Positions 1 to 8,389 of a DNA stretch of 49,511 nt are shown here, piece after piece (position 1 is the first letter of the stretch; every line of letters starts with the position of its first letter). Below the pieces are notes generated by a model. The model was not told the origin of the DNA, did not search any database, and saw only the letters and a list, made by a program, of their open reading frames with translations. This DNA comes from Limibacillus sp. GTDB lineage: Bacteria; Pseudomonadota; Alphaproteobacteria; Kiloniellales; CECT-8803. Made by a program: the position numbers and the translations under genes. Location of the stretch: positions 1-49,511 of the forward strand of contig JARRJC010000012.1 of NCBI GenBank assembly GCA_037379885.1. Reading direction: 5' to 3'.

Positions 1-888
1 AAGCTGCTCTGGATGCACGAGCACGCCATGCTGCCGGGCCGCAGCTACGTGGTGAAGATCGGCCGCCGCAGCGTCAACGGCACCGTGACCGAGATCAAGC
101 ACCTGGTGGATGTGAACAGCGGCGCGCACCTCGCGGGCAAGCAGGTGCCGCTGAATGGCATCGCCGTGGTCAATGTCTCCTTCGACCGCGAGGTGGTCTT
201 CGAGCCCTACGAGCGGAACCCGGACCTCGGCGCCTGCATCTTCATCGACCGCCTGACCAACGAGACGGTCGGCGCGGGCATGATCGACTTCGCGCTGCGC
301 CGCGCCTCCAACATCCATTGGCAGGCTCTGGCGGTCGACAAGCAGACCCGCGCGAGCCTCAAGCACCAGAAGGCCCGCTGTCTCTGGTTCACCGGCCTTT
401 CCGGTTCGGGCAAGTCGACCATCGCGAACCTGGTGGAGCGCCGGCTGCTCTCCATGGGACGCCACACCTATCTGCTGGACGGCGACAACGTGCGCCACGG
501 CCTGAACCGCGATCTGGGCTTTACCGAGGCCGATCGCGTGGAGAACATCCGCCGCGTGGGCGAGGTCTCCCGCCTGATGGTCGACGCGGGCCTGATCGTT
601 CTGGTCTCCTTTATCTCGCCCTATCGCTCGGAGCGGCAGTTGGCGCGCTCGCTCTTCGGGGAGGACGAGTTCTTCGAGGTCTTCGTGGACACGCCGCTCG
701 CGGTCTGCGAACAGCGCGACCCCAAGGGCCTCTACGCCAAGGCGCGCCGCGGAGAGATCGCCAACTTCACCGGCATCGACTCCGAGTACGAGCGCCCGGA
801 GAACGCCGAAATCATCCTCGACACGGTGGACAAGAGCGCGGAGGCCTGTGCCGAGGCGCTCGTCGATCAACTCCTGAAGTCCTGGTAA
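1..888 (+). CDS. cysNC: Sulfate adenylyltransferase subunit 1 / adenylylsulfate kinase (CysNC), 3' part
   Basis: The reading frame is open from the first base, so the gene begins upstream of the window. The first ~105 visible residues look like the C-terminal beta-barrel of the CysN GTPase subunit of ATP sulfurylase. The rest is an APS kinase (CysC) domain with the P-loop GLSGSGKST at about visible residues 132-140, followed by [11 protein letters not shown] and the [10 protein letters not shown] segment typical of CysC. The fused enzyme makes APS from sulfate and ATP and phosphorylates it to PAPS in the cytoplasm, feeding sulfate assimilation or sulfation. The partner subunit CysD would be expected just upstream, outside the window. 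The stop is TAA at 886-888 and no intrinsic terminator follows directly. Family assignment is firm; fusion to a complete CysN is inferred from the visible part. Confidence 0.93.
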   Translation, partial: KLLWMHEHAMLPGRSYVVKIGRRSVNGTVTEIKHLVDVNSGAHLAGKQVPLNGIAVVNVSFDREVVFEPYERNPDLGACIFIDRLTNETVGAGMIDFALRRASNIHWQALAVDKQTRASLKHQKARCLWFTGLSGSGKSTIANLVERRLLSMGRHTYLLDGDNVRHGLNRDLGFTEADRVENIRRVGEVSRLMVDAGLIVLVSFISPYRSERQLARSLFGEDEFFEVFVDTPLAVCEQRDPKGLYAKARRGEIANFTGIDSEYERPENAEIILDTVDKSAEACAEALVDQLLKSW

Positions 889-1251
889 ACAAAGCCCTGG
901 CAGGGGGAGTTTTGACAGCTTTCGGTGGGTTAGCCCGGGGCGGTCACCCTTCTCCCTTGCCAAAATCGGGGTCCGGACGGCACACTTGGAAATGCCGTAA
1001 CGCGGTTGCCTTGGGGGTGACAGCGCCGCTGCCTGAGGCAGGTCGGTGCCAATAATGGGGCGATAATGGGACTGAGACCCACGCTCTTCAGCGCCATGGA
1101 CCGGCAGCCGCGCTGGCGCCGTCAGGCGCTGTGCGAATCGGTTCCGGGTTACCTTCCCAGCGGGCAGGCGGCCGACCTGGTCGCCGGCGCCGGCAAGGAC
1201 GCGCGCAAGAAGGAAAGCCGCAGCGCTTCCTGATACCCGAAGCGGGCCGGG
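889..1251. other. Intergenic region with little recognisable content
   Basis: This stretch separates cysNC from the convergent ferredoxin reductase gene. It has no tRNA and no clear terminator. It holds a 13-bp dyad CTGCCTGAGGCAG at 1029-1041 and one short open frame (1066-1233), listed separately. A 6-bp stem CGCTTC/GAAGCG (1224-1229 with 1239-1244) lies at the convergent junction but lacks a T-tract. Confidence 0.5.
1066..1233 (+). CDS. Possible small hypothetical protein (55 aa)
   Basis: An ATG at 1066 opens a 55-codon frame ending in TGA at 1231, beginning MGLRPTLFSAMDRQ and ending in a Lys/Arg/Ser-rich tail. A GGGG run precedes the start by a few bases, but the ribosome-binding site is not convincing. 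The composition (Arg-rich, one Cys, one possible amphipathic stretch) names no family. It fills the only sizeable gap between cysNC and the convergent reductase gene, which is the main reason to list it. No function is proposed and it may be spurious. Confidence 0.3.
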   Translation: MGLRPTLFSAMDRQPRWRRQALCESVPGYLPSGQAADLVAGAGKDARKKESRSAS

Positions 1252-2493
1252 TCAGTTGTTCACCAGGGATTTGAGAGCGAAATCGGGATCGGCGGCCTGA
1301 TCCGGGCTGGGCGAGAGGTCCGCCGTCAGCAGCTTGCGCCCGGCGATGTGATCGGCGGGCCGATTGATGGAATCGATGGCCAGCAGCCGCTCGCCCTTGA
1401 AGTAGAAGACCGAGAACTTGGCCTCTTCCGGGCTGCCGCGCAGCACCCGGCGGTCGTGACCGCCCGACAGCCCCACCATCTGCATCTTCAGATCGAACTG
1501 GTTGGTCCAGAACCAGGGGACGCTCTCGTAGGGTGTTTCTCCGCCGGTCAGGTTGGCCGCCGCCGCGCGCGCCTGATCGGCGGCGTTCTGCACCGACTCA
1601 AGGCGGATCATGCCCCCGTCGCCACCCCCCGCCCAGGCGTTGGGATGCAGCGCGCAGTCGCCGGCGGCGAAGATGTCGGGATCGGCGGTGCGCGCGCAGC
1701 GGTCCACGGCGATGCCGTTCGGACAGTCCAGGCCGGCCTCGGCGGCAAGCTCGCCGTTCGGCAGCACGCCCACCCCGATCACCAGCAGGTCCGCCTCGAT
1801 CCGGCCGTCCGAGGTCACGACCCCCGCGACACGGCCCTTTGCGTCCAGCTCGATCCTGTCCAGCGCGCAGGCGAGCTTCACGGCGACGCCGCGCGCCCGG
1901 TGCTGCTTTGCGTAAAAATCCGACACCTCGGGCCCGACAGCGCGGCCCATCAGGCGCTCCGCCGCCTCCAGCACCGTCACCTGCTTGCCGAGAGAGGCGA
2001 GGGCCGCGGCGATCTCCAGCCCGATGAAGCCGCCGCCGACCACGGCGACGCTGCCGGCGCTTTCCGCCGCCGCCGCCAGCGCCTGGGAGTCCGCCAGACT
2101 GCGCAGATAGAAAACGCCCTCGGCCTCCGCGCCCGGCAGGGAGAGACGGCGCACCCGCGCGCCCGTGGTCAGCGCCAGCTTGGCGTAGTCGAGACGCGTG
2201 CCGTCCTCAAGCGAAAGGCGCTTCGCCGCGCGGTCGATCGCGCGGGCCCGGCTGCCGAGCCGGAGGTCGATGCCGTGGCCTTCGTAGAAAGCCTCCGCGC
2301 GCAGCGGGAGCGATTCCTCGGGCATCTTGCCGAGCAGGAACTCCTTGGAGAGCGGCGGGCGCTGGTAGGGGAGGGCCTCTTCCTCGCCGATCAGGGTGAT
2401 GGGCTCCTGCCAGCCCGCCTCGCGCGCCGAGACCGCGAGTTGCACGCCCGCATGACAGGCGCCGACGATGACCAGTCCGGGTTTGGCGGCCAT
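1252..2493 (-). CDS. NAD(P)H:ferredoxin reductase, FAD-dependent (putidaredoxin/rhodocoxin reductase type)
   Basis: A 413-residue two-dinucleotide-fold flavoprotein. The N-terminus carries an FAD-binding glycine motif written as VIVGACHAG, with Cys and His inside the usual GxGxxG. A segment PYQRPPLSKEFL is characteristic of oxygenase-coupled reductases. A second fold VAVVGGGFIGLEIA binds NAD(P)H, and the FAD ATG-like motif is DIFAAGDCA. The enzyme passes electrons from NAD(P)H to a [2Fe-2S] ferredoxin, and that ferredoxin gene lies just upstream on the same strand with a 12-bp gap, so the two are probably one transcript. Such pairs normally serve a cytochrome P450 or a ring hydroxylase. No oxygenase gene is in the window, so the terminal acceptor is unknown. 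Confidence 0.88.
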   Translation of the reverse strand: MAAKPGLVIVGACHAGVQLAVSAREAGWQEPITLIGEEEALPYQRPPLSKEFLLGKMPEESLPLRAEAFYEGHGIDLRLGSRARAIDRAAKRLSLEDGTRLDYAKLALTTGARVRRLSLPGAEAEGVFYLRSLADSQALAAAAESAGSVAVVGGGFIGLEIAAALASLGKQVTVLEAAERLMGRAVGPEVSDFYAKQHRARGVAVKLACALDRIELDAKGRVAGVVTSDGRIEADLLVIGVGVLPNGELAAEAGLDCPNGIAVDRCARTADPDIFAAGDCALHPNAWAGGGDGGMIRLESVQNAADQARAAAANLTGGETPYESVPWFWTNQFDLKMQMVGLSGGHDRRVLRGSPEEAKFSVFYFKGERLLAIDSINRPADHIAGRKLLTADLSPSPDQAADPDFALKSLVNN

Positions 2494-2505
2494 CGTTCCG
2501 CTGCC

Positions 2506-2829
2506 TTAGACCTGGCGCTCTGGCAGGCGCACCACCAGGCCGTCGAGGGCGTCGGTGACGGGGATCTGACAGGAAAGCCGGGAGTTCGGCTTCGCTTCCG
2601 CCGCCGTCTCTTCGAGCATCTCCTGCTCCAGCTCGTCGGGCGGGGTCAGCTTATCGAGGAAGGCCTCCTCGACGTAGACATGACAGGTGGCGCACATGCA
2701 GCAGCCGCCGCACTCGGCTTCGATGCCGTCCACGCTGTTCTGCGTGGCGGCCATCATGAGGCTGGTGCCGGCGGAGACATCAACCGTCTCCTCCTGCCCG
2801 TCGTCGTGAATGAAGGTCACCTTCGGCAT
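2506..2829 (-). CDS. [2Fe-2S] ferredoxin (adrenodoxin/putidaredoxin type)
   Basis: A 107-residue ferredoxin starting MPKVTFIHDDGQ. The start at 2829 is chosen over an in-frame Met 12 codons upstream because GGAGAG lies just before it and homologues begin at this position. The cluster ligands are visible as C40-x5-C46-x2-C49 and a distant C87 in RLSCQIP, the vertebrate-type/adrenodoxin spacing. An acidic face (DELEQEMLEET) typical of partner docking follows residue 64. It shuttles electrons from the downstream FAD reductase to an oxygenase or to Fe-S assembly. IscFdx-type ferredoxins look similar, but the adjacent putidaredoxin-reductase-like gene favours an oxygenase role. Confidence 0.9.
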   Translation of the reverse strand: MPKVTFIHDDGQEETVDVSAGTSLMMAATQNSVDGIEAECGGCCMCATCHVYVEEAFLDKLTPPDELEQEMLEETAAEAKPNSRLSCQIPVTDALDGLVVRLPERQV

Positions 2830-3011
2830 GCTCTCTCCGCTTCGTTGCTCGCCGTTTCCTGACAAAAGCCGCTTTCTCTTAGCCGGGCCATGACGCCATG
2901 GTCAAGCGCCCCGGGCCGCGTCGCCATGCGACAGAAAATTGCTTGTGGAAGCCCCCCGGCGAAACCCTTGAGGCCTTTGAGGTTTTTTTGATTCCGCCCT
3001 GCATTTTTTTC

Positions 3012-3040
3012 TTGTCACCCAGACCCATCAGGAATATATC
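3012..3040 (+). promoter_or_regulatory. Candidate sigma70 promoter for the polyamine operon
   Basis: TTGTCA (3012-3017) and TATATC (3035-3040) are separated by 17 bases, five and four matches to the -35 and -10 consensus. It points at the decarboxylase gene and would give a 5' leader of roughly 310 bases. No experimental support; called by pattern. Confidence 0.5.
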
Positions 3041-3220
3041 GCGGCTTCCGTCGCTCGCACGTGCCCGTGGTTGGGAATTGGAGGCGAAGGAGTTGACCGG
3101 CAACCGGCCGGCGCTTCGTCCCCCAGCTTAAAGCAACGACGTAAGACGGCTTTTTTGGTCTCTGCCGGCGAGTCCAACCGCCGGGGTCACTGAAGAGGCT
3201 CTTACTTGTTTGCCATAGGC

Positions 3221-3352
3221 ATGCGGGAGATGAGGTCCCAATCCTTTTCCCGTAAGACCGTAGATCTATAGCCCCGGCTCTCCCTGGCAGCCGCGGGACG
3301 GACTTCGGCCATGTGACGCAAACATTCCCTTTGTCGCTCTGGTGAAGAGGAG
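3221..3352 (+). ncRNA. Structured mRNA leader of ornithine decarboxylase, candidate speF-type motif
   Basis: Three hairpins can be drawn by eye. Stem 1 is CGGGAGA (3224-3230) with TTTCCCG (3246-3252), 7 bp including one G-T. Stem 2 is CGGCT (3275-3279) with AGCCG (3289-3293), extended by CCC/GGG across one bulged base. Stem 3 is CTCT (3337-3340) with AGAG (3346-3349), which covers part of the AGAGGAG ribosome-binding site. A short frame at 3221-3271 encodes MREMRSQSFSRKTVDL and overlaps stem 1. A conserved RNA motif named speF is known upstream of ornithine decarboxylase genes in Alphaproteobacteria. Assignment to that family rests on position and architecture, not on a covariance-model search. 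Confidence 0.55.
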
Positions 3353-3361
3353 TGTTGTGAC

Positions 3362-4492
3362 ATGACGGATCGTATCCGTGACTTTCTGAAGGGCCTGCCG
3401 CACGAAGAGCCGGTCCTGGTTGTTGACCTCGATGTGGTGCGCCGCAACTACGAGGGCTTTTCCGCTGCCCTGCCGGACAGCCGCATCTTCTATGCCGTCA
3501 AGGCCAACCCGGCCCCGGAGGTTCTCTCCCTCCTGGCCGAGCTCGGCTCCTCCTTCGACACCGCTTCGGTGCAGGAGATCGAGATGGCGCTGGCCGCGGG
3601 TGCCACCCCCGACCGCGTCTCCTTCGGCAACACCATCAAGCGCGAGAGCGACATCGCCAAGGCCTACCGCCTGGGCGTCGACCTCTATGCCTTCGACAGC
3701 CTGGCCGAGCTTCAGAAGCTCGCCCGTCAGGCCCCCGGCGCGCGTGTCTTCTGCCGCATCCTCTGCGACGGCGAGGGCGCCGAGTGGCCCCTGTCGCGCA
3801 AGTTCGGCTGCGAGCCCGCCATGGCCGAGGAGCTGCTGGTCGAAGCCGGGCGCCTGGGCCTGGTGCCGCACGGCATCTCCTTCCACGTCGGTTCCCAGCA
3901 GGGCAACACCGGCGCCTGGGACCTGGCGCTCTCCACCGTCGGCGGCCTGTTCCGCCGTCTGGAGGCGCGCGGCGTCACCCTGAAGATGGTCAACCTGGGC
4001 GGCGGCTTCCCGGCCCGCTACCTGAAGGCCGTTCCGCTGGCCCAGCAGTACGGCCAGTCGATCCGCGAGGCGCTGTCCCGCCACTTCGGCAACCGCCTGC
4101 CCGAGACCATCATCGAGCCGGGCCGCGGCATGGTGGGCGACGCCGGCGTGATCCGCACCGAAGTGCTGCTGATCAGCCGCAAGAGCGAGCAGGACCCGCA
4201 CCGCTGGGTCTATCTCGACATCGGCAAGTTCGGCGGCCTGGCCGAGACCATGGACGAGGCGATCCGCTATCCGATCCGCTCCGCGCGCGACGGGGAGCCG
4301 AGCGAGCCCGTGATCCTGGCCGGTCCGACCTGCGATTCCGCCGACGTGATGTACGAGAAGCTGCCCTACGACCTGCCGCTTTCGCTGGAGATCGGGGACG
4401 AGCTCTTCATCGAGGCGACGGGCGCCTACACCACCACCTACGCTTCGGTGGCCTTCAACGGCTTCGCGCCGCTGCGCAGCTACTGCATCTGA
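3362..4492 (+). CDS. Ornithine decarboxylase, PLP-dependent fold III (alanine racemase-like barrel)
   Basis: A 376-residue enzyme of the eukaryote-like ODC family, decarboxylating ornithine (some members also lysine) to putrescine in the cytoplasm. The PLP lysine is K47 in FYAVKANP. H175 in SFHVGSQ stacks on the cofactor, and the phosphate is held by GGGFP and EPGRG (E252-G256). The catalytic cysteine of the partner subunit is C324 in GPTCDSAD, so the enzyme should be a homodimer with shared active sites. The AGAGGAG ribosome-binding site is partly sequestered in a hairpin of a long leader, suggesting polyamine-responsive control. It is the first gene of an operon with a GNAT (12 bp downstream) and homospermidine synthase, which uses its product. 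Ornithine/lysine specificity cannot be settled from sequence. Confidence 0.93.
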   Translation: MTDRIRDFLKGLPHEEPVLVVDLDVVRRNYEGFSAALPDSRIFYAVKANPAPEVLSLLAELGSSFDTASVQEIEMALAAGATPDRVSFGNTIKRESDIAKAYRLGVDLYAFDSLAELQKLARQAPGARVFCRILCDGEGAEWPLSRKFGCEPAMAEELLVEAGRLGLVPHGISFHVGSQQGNTGAWDLALSTVGGLFRRLEARGVTLKMVNLGGGFPARYLKAVPLAQQYGQSIREALSRHFGNRLPETIIEPGRGMVGDAGVIRTEVLLISRKSEQDPHRWVYLDIGKFGGLAETMDEAIRYPIRSARDGEPSEPVILAGPTCDSADVMYEKLPYDLPLSLEIGDELFIEATGAYTTTYASVAFNGFAPLRSYCI

Positions 4493-4504
4493 TCGGGGGT
4501 CGCC

Positions 4505-5032
4505 ATGATCGTCATCGACGAGCGGGGGCCGCAAGAGGCCGCCGCCGCCGAGGCCCTGCGTATGCGGGTCTTCGGCGGCAGCCACCTGCGCAAGACCTCC
4601 CAGCGGCTTCGTGAGGGCCGGGCGCCCGCCGAGGGCCTGGAGCTGGTCGCGCGCGAGGACGGCGCCCTGGTGGGCTCCGTGGTGCTCTGGGAGATCGCCC
4701 TGGGCGCGGAGCGGCGTCCCGGCCTCCTCCTGGGGCCGCTGGCCGTTCACCCCGACCTGCAGGGCCTTGGCGTCGGCGCGCAGCTGATGCGCATCAGCCT
4801 CGCCCGGGCCGCCGAGCGCGGCCACGGCGCCGTGGTGCTGGTGGGCGATGCGCCCTACTACGGGCGTTTCGGCTTCCAGGCGGGGCTGACCGGGGAGCTC
4901 GTGCTGCCCGGCCCCTTCGAGCGTCACCGCTTCCTGGGCCTTGAGCTTCGGGACGGATGGCTTCAGGGTGCTGCCGGATTGGTGACGCCCGCCGGACGCA
5001 AACTCGCCACCTGGGGCCGGGCCGCCGCCTGA
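4505..5032 (+). CDS. GNAT family N-acetyltransferase
   Basis: A 175-residue protein with one GCN5-related acetyltransferase domain. The acetyl-CoA pyrophosphate loop reads QGLGVG (residues 86-91), preceded by the strand LLLGPLAVHP and followed by a helix rich in Arg and Ala. The C-terminal motif YYGRFGF is the usual GNAT motif B region. The gene sits between ornithine decarboxylase and homospermidine synthase on the same strand, 12 bp after the former and 56 bp before the latter. A polyamine or related amine is therefore a reasonable acceptor, but this is inference from context, and small GNATs of this type also acetylate proteins or amino acids. Confidence 0.8.
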   Translation: MIVIDERGPQEAAAAEALRMRVFGGSHLRKTSQRLREGRAPAEGLELVAREDGALVGSVVLWEIALGAERRPGLLLGPLAVHPDLQGLGVGAQLMRISLARAAERGHGAVVLVGDAPYYGRFGFQAGLTGELVLPGPFERHRFLGLELRDGWLQGAAGLVTPAGRKLATWGRAAA

Positions 5033-5088
5033 CGCCCCCACGCAACGACTGTTCCGTACGCTACGAGAGACAAGGGAGTTTTGAGACA

Positions 5089-6516
5089 ATGACCGAGTGG
5101 ACCAAGCACGTGGCCTTCGACGGCCCGGTGGTGATGATCGGCTTCGGCTCGATCGGCAAGGGCAGCCTGCCCCTGATCCTGCGCCATATCGACCTCTCGC
5201 CCGACCAGATCACGGTCGTGGCTCCGGAAGCCGAGGGCCGGGCGGTCGCCGAGGAGATGGGCGTCGCCTACATCCAGAAGGCGATCACGCCGGAGAACAT
5301 GGTGGAGACCCTGGACCCGCTCCTGGGCGGGGGTCGCGGTTTCATCGTGAACCTGTCGGTCGAGGTCTCCTCGGTCGACCTGCTGCGCTATGCGGCGGCC
5401 AAGGGCGCGCTTTACATCGACACCTGCATCGAGCCCTGGCCCGGCGGCTACACCGACGCCTCGAAGTCGCTCGCTGAGCGGTCCAACTACGCGCTGCGCG
5501 AAGGCATGCTGGCGGCCCGCGACGAGCTCGGCTCCGACTCCCCGACGGCGGTGGTCACCCACGGCGCGAACCCCGGCATGGTCAGCCACTTCGTCAAGCA
5601 GGCGCTCATCAACCTCGCCGCCGACAAGGGCCTGGCGGTCGAGCCGCCCAAGACCCAGGAGGGCTGGGGCATGCTGGCGCGCGACCTGGGCGTGAAGGGC
5701 GTCCACATCGCCGAGCGCGACACCCAGGTGACCGCGGGCGGCAAGCCCAAGGACGTGTTCTACAACACCTGGTCGATCGACGGCTTCATCTCGGAGGGCC
5801 TGCAGCCGGCCGAGCTGGGCTGGGGCACCTTCGAGGGCGAGCTTCCCTTCGACGGCGCGGAGCATGAGACCGGCTGCGGGGCCGCCATCTACCTGAAGCG
5901 GCCTGGGGCGGCGACGCGGGTGCGCACCTGGACGCCCAAGGCGGGTTCCATCATCGGGTTCCTGATCACCCATTCCGAGGCGATCTCGATCTCCGACTAC
6001 TTCACGCTGCGCGACGAGAGCGGCAAGGCGGTCTACCGTCCGACCTGCCACTACGCCTATCACCCCTCCGACGCCGCCGTGCTGTCGGTCTACGAGATGG
6101 AAGGCAATGCGCTAACCCCGCAGCCGACCTTCCACCTGATGAACGATGACATCGTGGAGGGCATCGACGAGTTGGGCGTGCTGCTCTACGGCCACGACCG
6201 CAACGCCTACTGGTACGGCTCTCAGCTCTCCATCGAGGAGGCCCGCAAGCTGGCGCCCTATCAGAACGCCACCGGCCTTCAGGTCACCTCGGCGGTGCTG
6301 GGCGGCATGGTCTGGGCGATCGAGAATCCCAAGCGCGGCGTGGTCGAGCCCGACGAGATGGACTTCGACCGCTGCCTCGAAGTGCAGATGCCCTACCTCG
6401 GTCCCGTGGTGGGCGAATATAGCGACTGGACTCCCATCGACGGTCGCGGGGAACTCTTCCCCGAAGACATCGACCGCGCGGAGCCCTGGCGCTTCAAGAA
6501 CGTGGTGGTCCGCTGA
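5089..6516 (+). CDS. hss: Homospermidine synthase
   Basis: A 475-residue enzyme that makes sym-homospermidine from two putrescines, or putrescine plus spermidine, using NAD as a cycling hydride acceptor. The NAD-binding loop is GFGSIGKG at residues 18-25. Segments such as [24 protein letters not shown] and [15 protein letters not shown] match the saccharopine-dehydrogenase-like fold of bacterial HSS. The start at 5089 is supported by AAGGGAG ten bases upstream and by the NAD motif at the expected distance; an in-frame extension upstream lies inside the GNAT gene. Its substrate is made by the first gene of the operon. Homospermidine is the typical major triamine of many alphaproteobacteria. 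The operon ends in a strong intrinsic terminator 34 bp later. Confidence 0.95.
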   Translation: MTEWTKHVAFDGPVVMIGFGSIGKGSLPLILRHIDLSPDQITVVAPEAEGRAVAEEMGVAYIQKAITPENMVETLDPLLGGGRGFIVNLSVEVSSVDLLRYAAAKGALYIDTCIEPWPGGYTDASKSLAERSNYALREGMLAARDELGSDSPTAVVTHGANPGMVSHFVKQALINLAADKGLAVEPPKTQEGWGMLARDLGVKGVHIAERDTQVTAGGKPKDVFYNTWSIDGFISEGLQPAELGWGTFEGELPFDGAEHETGCGAAIYLKRPGAATRVRTWTPKAGSIIGFLITHSEAISISDYFTLRDESGKAVYRPTCHYAYHPSDAAVLSVYEMEGNALTPQPTFHLMNDDIVEGIDELGVLLYGHDRNAYWYGSQLSIEEARKLAPYQNATGLQVTSAVLGGMVWAIENPKRGVVEPDEMDFDRCLEVQMPYLGPVVGEYSDWTPIDGRGELFPEDIDRAEPWRFKNVVVR

Positions 6517-6550
6517 CCGGGGGGAACGCGCGCCACGTTCTAATCGAAGG

Positions 6551-6591
6551 AAACCCGGCCGGAGGCTTGCAATTGTCTCCGGCCGGGTTTT
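6551..6591 (+). terminator. Strong intrinsic terminator after homospermidine synthase
   Basis: AAACCCGGCCGGAG (6551-6564) pairs perfectly with CTCCGGCCGGGTTT (6577-6590) across a 12-base loop, a 14-bp stem. The A/T ends of the stem supply the T-run (TTTT). Closes the polyamine operon. Confidence 0.92.
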
Positions 6592-6641
6592 CACTTCCGG
6601 CCCTGACCAGCATTCGCACTCAGGGGAAAGCGAGAGACAAG

Positions 6642-8300
6642 ATGGCCGAAGAGGTCGATTTCATCATCGTGGGCGCGGGCTCCGCCGGTTGCGCCATGGC
6701 CTACCGTCTTTCCGAGGACCCCAAGAACCGGGTGCTGCTGCTGGAGTTCGGCGGCACGGACATGGGCCCCTTCATCCAGATGCCCGCCGCGCTTTCCTAT
6801 CCCATGAACATGAAGACCTACGACTGGGGTTACTGGTCGGAGCCGGAGCCGCACCTGGGCGGGCGCAAGCTGGCCTGTCCGCGCGGCAAGGTGATCGGCG
6901 GCTCCTCCTCCATCAACGGCATGGTCTACGTGCGCGGCCACGCCTGCGACTACGACACCTGGGAAGAGATGGGCGCCAAGGGCTGGGGCTACCGCCACGT
7001 GCTGCCCTACTTCAAGCGCCTGGAGTCCTCCCACGGCGGGCAGGAGGGATGGCGCGGCACGGACGGCCCGCTGCACGTCACCCGCGGCTCGCGCAAGAAT
7101 CCGCTGTTCCACGCCTTCGTGGAAGCCGGCCGGGAGGCGGGCTACCCCGTCACCCAGGACTACAACGGCGAGCAGCAGGAAGGCTTCGGGCCGATGGAGA
7201 TGACGGTCTGGCAGGGGCGGCGTTGGTCGGCGGCCAACGCCTATCTGAAGACCGCACTGAAGCGCCCCAACCTGGAACTGCGCGCGCGCTGCCTGGTGCA
7301 CCGCGTTCTGTTCAAGGACAGGCGCGCGGTCGGCGTGGAGTTTGAGCGCGGCGGCAAGGTGGAGCAGGTCAAGGCGCGCCGCGCGGTGATCATCGCCGCC
7401 TCCTCCATCAACTCGCCGAAGATCCTGATGCTCTCGGGCATCGGGCCGGCCGGACAGCTGCGCGACAAGGGGATCGAGGTGCTGGCCGACCGCCCCGGCG
7501 TGGGCGAGAACCTGCAGGACCACCTGGAACTCTATCTCCAGATGGAGTGCAAGCAGCCGATCACGCTCTACAAGCACCTGAACCTTTTCTCGAAGGCCTG
7601 GATCGGCGCGCAGTGGCTCTTCTTCAAGAAGGGTCACGGCACCACCAACCACTTCGAGTCCGCCGCCTTCGCCCGCTCCAAAGCGGGGGTCAAGTACCCC
7701 GACATCCAGTACCACTTCCTGCCGGTGGCGATCCGCTACGACGGCAAGGCAGCGGCCAAGGCGCATGGTTTCCAGGCCCATGTCGGCCCGATGCGCTCGG
7801 CCTCTCGCGGCTGGGTGCGGCTGCGCTCCTGCGATCCGAAGGAGCGGCCCGAGATCCAGTTCAACTATATGTCGAAGCAGCAGGACTGGGAGGACTTCAG
7901 GACCTGCATCCGCATGACGCGGGAGATCTTCGGCCAGCCCGCCATGGAGCCCTTCGCCGGGCGCGAGATACAGCCGGGCGCCGAGGCCGAGAGCGACGAG
8001 CAACTCGACCACTTCATCCGCGAGGAGGTGGAGAGCGCCTACCACCCCTGCGGCACCTGCCGCATGGGCGCGGCGGACGACCCCGAAGCCGTGGTCGACG
8101 AGCAGTGCCGCGTGATCGGCGTGCAAGGGCTCTACGTTGCCGACAGCTCGATCTTCCCGCAGATCACCAACGGCAACCTCAACGGGCCTTCGATCCTGGT
8201 GGGGGAGAAGGCGAGCGACCACATCCTGGGCCGCGAGCCGCTGGCCCCCTCCAATCAGAAGCCCTGGATCAATCCCGATTGGCAGACCAGCCAGCGCTAG
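6642..8300 (+). CDS. GMC family FAD-dependent oxidoreductase (choline dehydrogenase-like)
   Basis: A 552-residue glucose-methanol-choline family protein. The FAD motif GAGSAG lies at residues 11-16. The first GMC signature is near [18 protein letters not shown], and the C-terminal region carries [10 protein letters not shown] with the catalytic His at 468 and NGNLNG with the second catalytic Asn/His position near 510-514. It oxidises an alcohol to an aldehyde or acid, passing electrons to O2 or a quinone. The overall pattern ([35 protein letters not shown]) resembles the BetA/alcohol dehydrogenase branch. No betB or betI neighbour is present, so choline is not favoured over other alcohols. 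The start at 6642 follows GAGAGACAAG. It lies just after the upstream terminator, so it should have its own promoter. Confidence 0.88.
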   Translation: MAEEVDFIIVGAGSAGCAMAYRLSEDPKNRVLLLEFGGTDMGPFIQMPAALSYPMNMKTYDWGYWSEPEPHLGGRKLACPRGKVIGGSSSINGMVYVRGHACDYDTWEEMGAKGWGYRHVLPYFKRLESSHGGQEGWRGTDGPLHVTRGSRKNPLFHAFVEAGREAGYPVTQDYNGEQQEGFGPMEMTVWQGRRWSAANAYLKTALKRPNLELRARCLVHRVLFKDRRAVGVEFERGGKVEQVKARRAVIIAASSINSPKILMLSGIGPAGQLRDKGIEVLADRPGVGENLQDHLELYLQMECKQPITLYKHLNLFSKAWIGAQWLFFKKGHGTTNHFESAAFARSKAGVKYPDIQYHFLPVAIRYDGKAAAKAHGFQAHVGPMRSASRGWVRLRSCDPKERPEIQFNYMSKQQDWEDFRTCIRMTREIFGQPAMEPFAGREIQPGAEAESDEQLDHFIREEVESAYHPCGTCRMGAADDPEAVVDEQCRVIGVQGLYVADSSIFPQITNGNLNGPSILVGEKASDHILGREPLAPSNQKPWINPDWQTSQR

Positions 8301-8389
8301 TCTCCCGCGCCCTCAAAAGGGGTTTTGCCGCACTGCACCATTCCATGGTCTAATCCCCGTAAAGCCCCAGCCCCGAACCGGAGAGAGCC

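Larger units (their letters stand above)
2830..3361. other. Long intergenic region upstream of ornithine decarboxylase
   Basis: More than 500 bases without a protein gene, separating the divergent ferredoxin operon and the polyamine operon. Directly visible are a sigma70-like promoter (3012-3040), T-rich tracts around 2990-3012, a 16-codon upstream frame (3221-3271) and a series of hairpins running into the decarboxylase ribosome-binding site. It is A+T-richer than its surroundings in the first part. The individual elements are listed separately. Confidence 0.7.

Noticed and set aside
3266-5089. A 607-codon minus-strand frame opposite ornithine decarboxylase and the GNAT
   Set aside because: Antisense shadow of well-supported genes, with a repetitive Gly/Ala/Val/Asp/Leu composition and no motifs.
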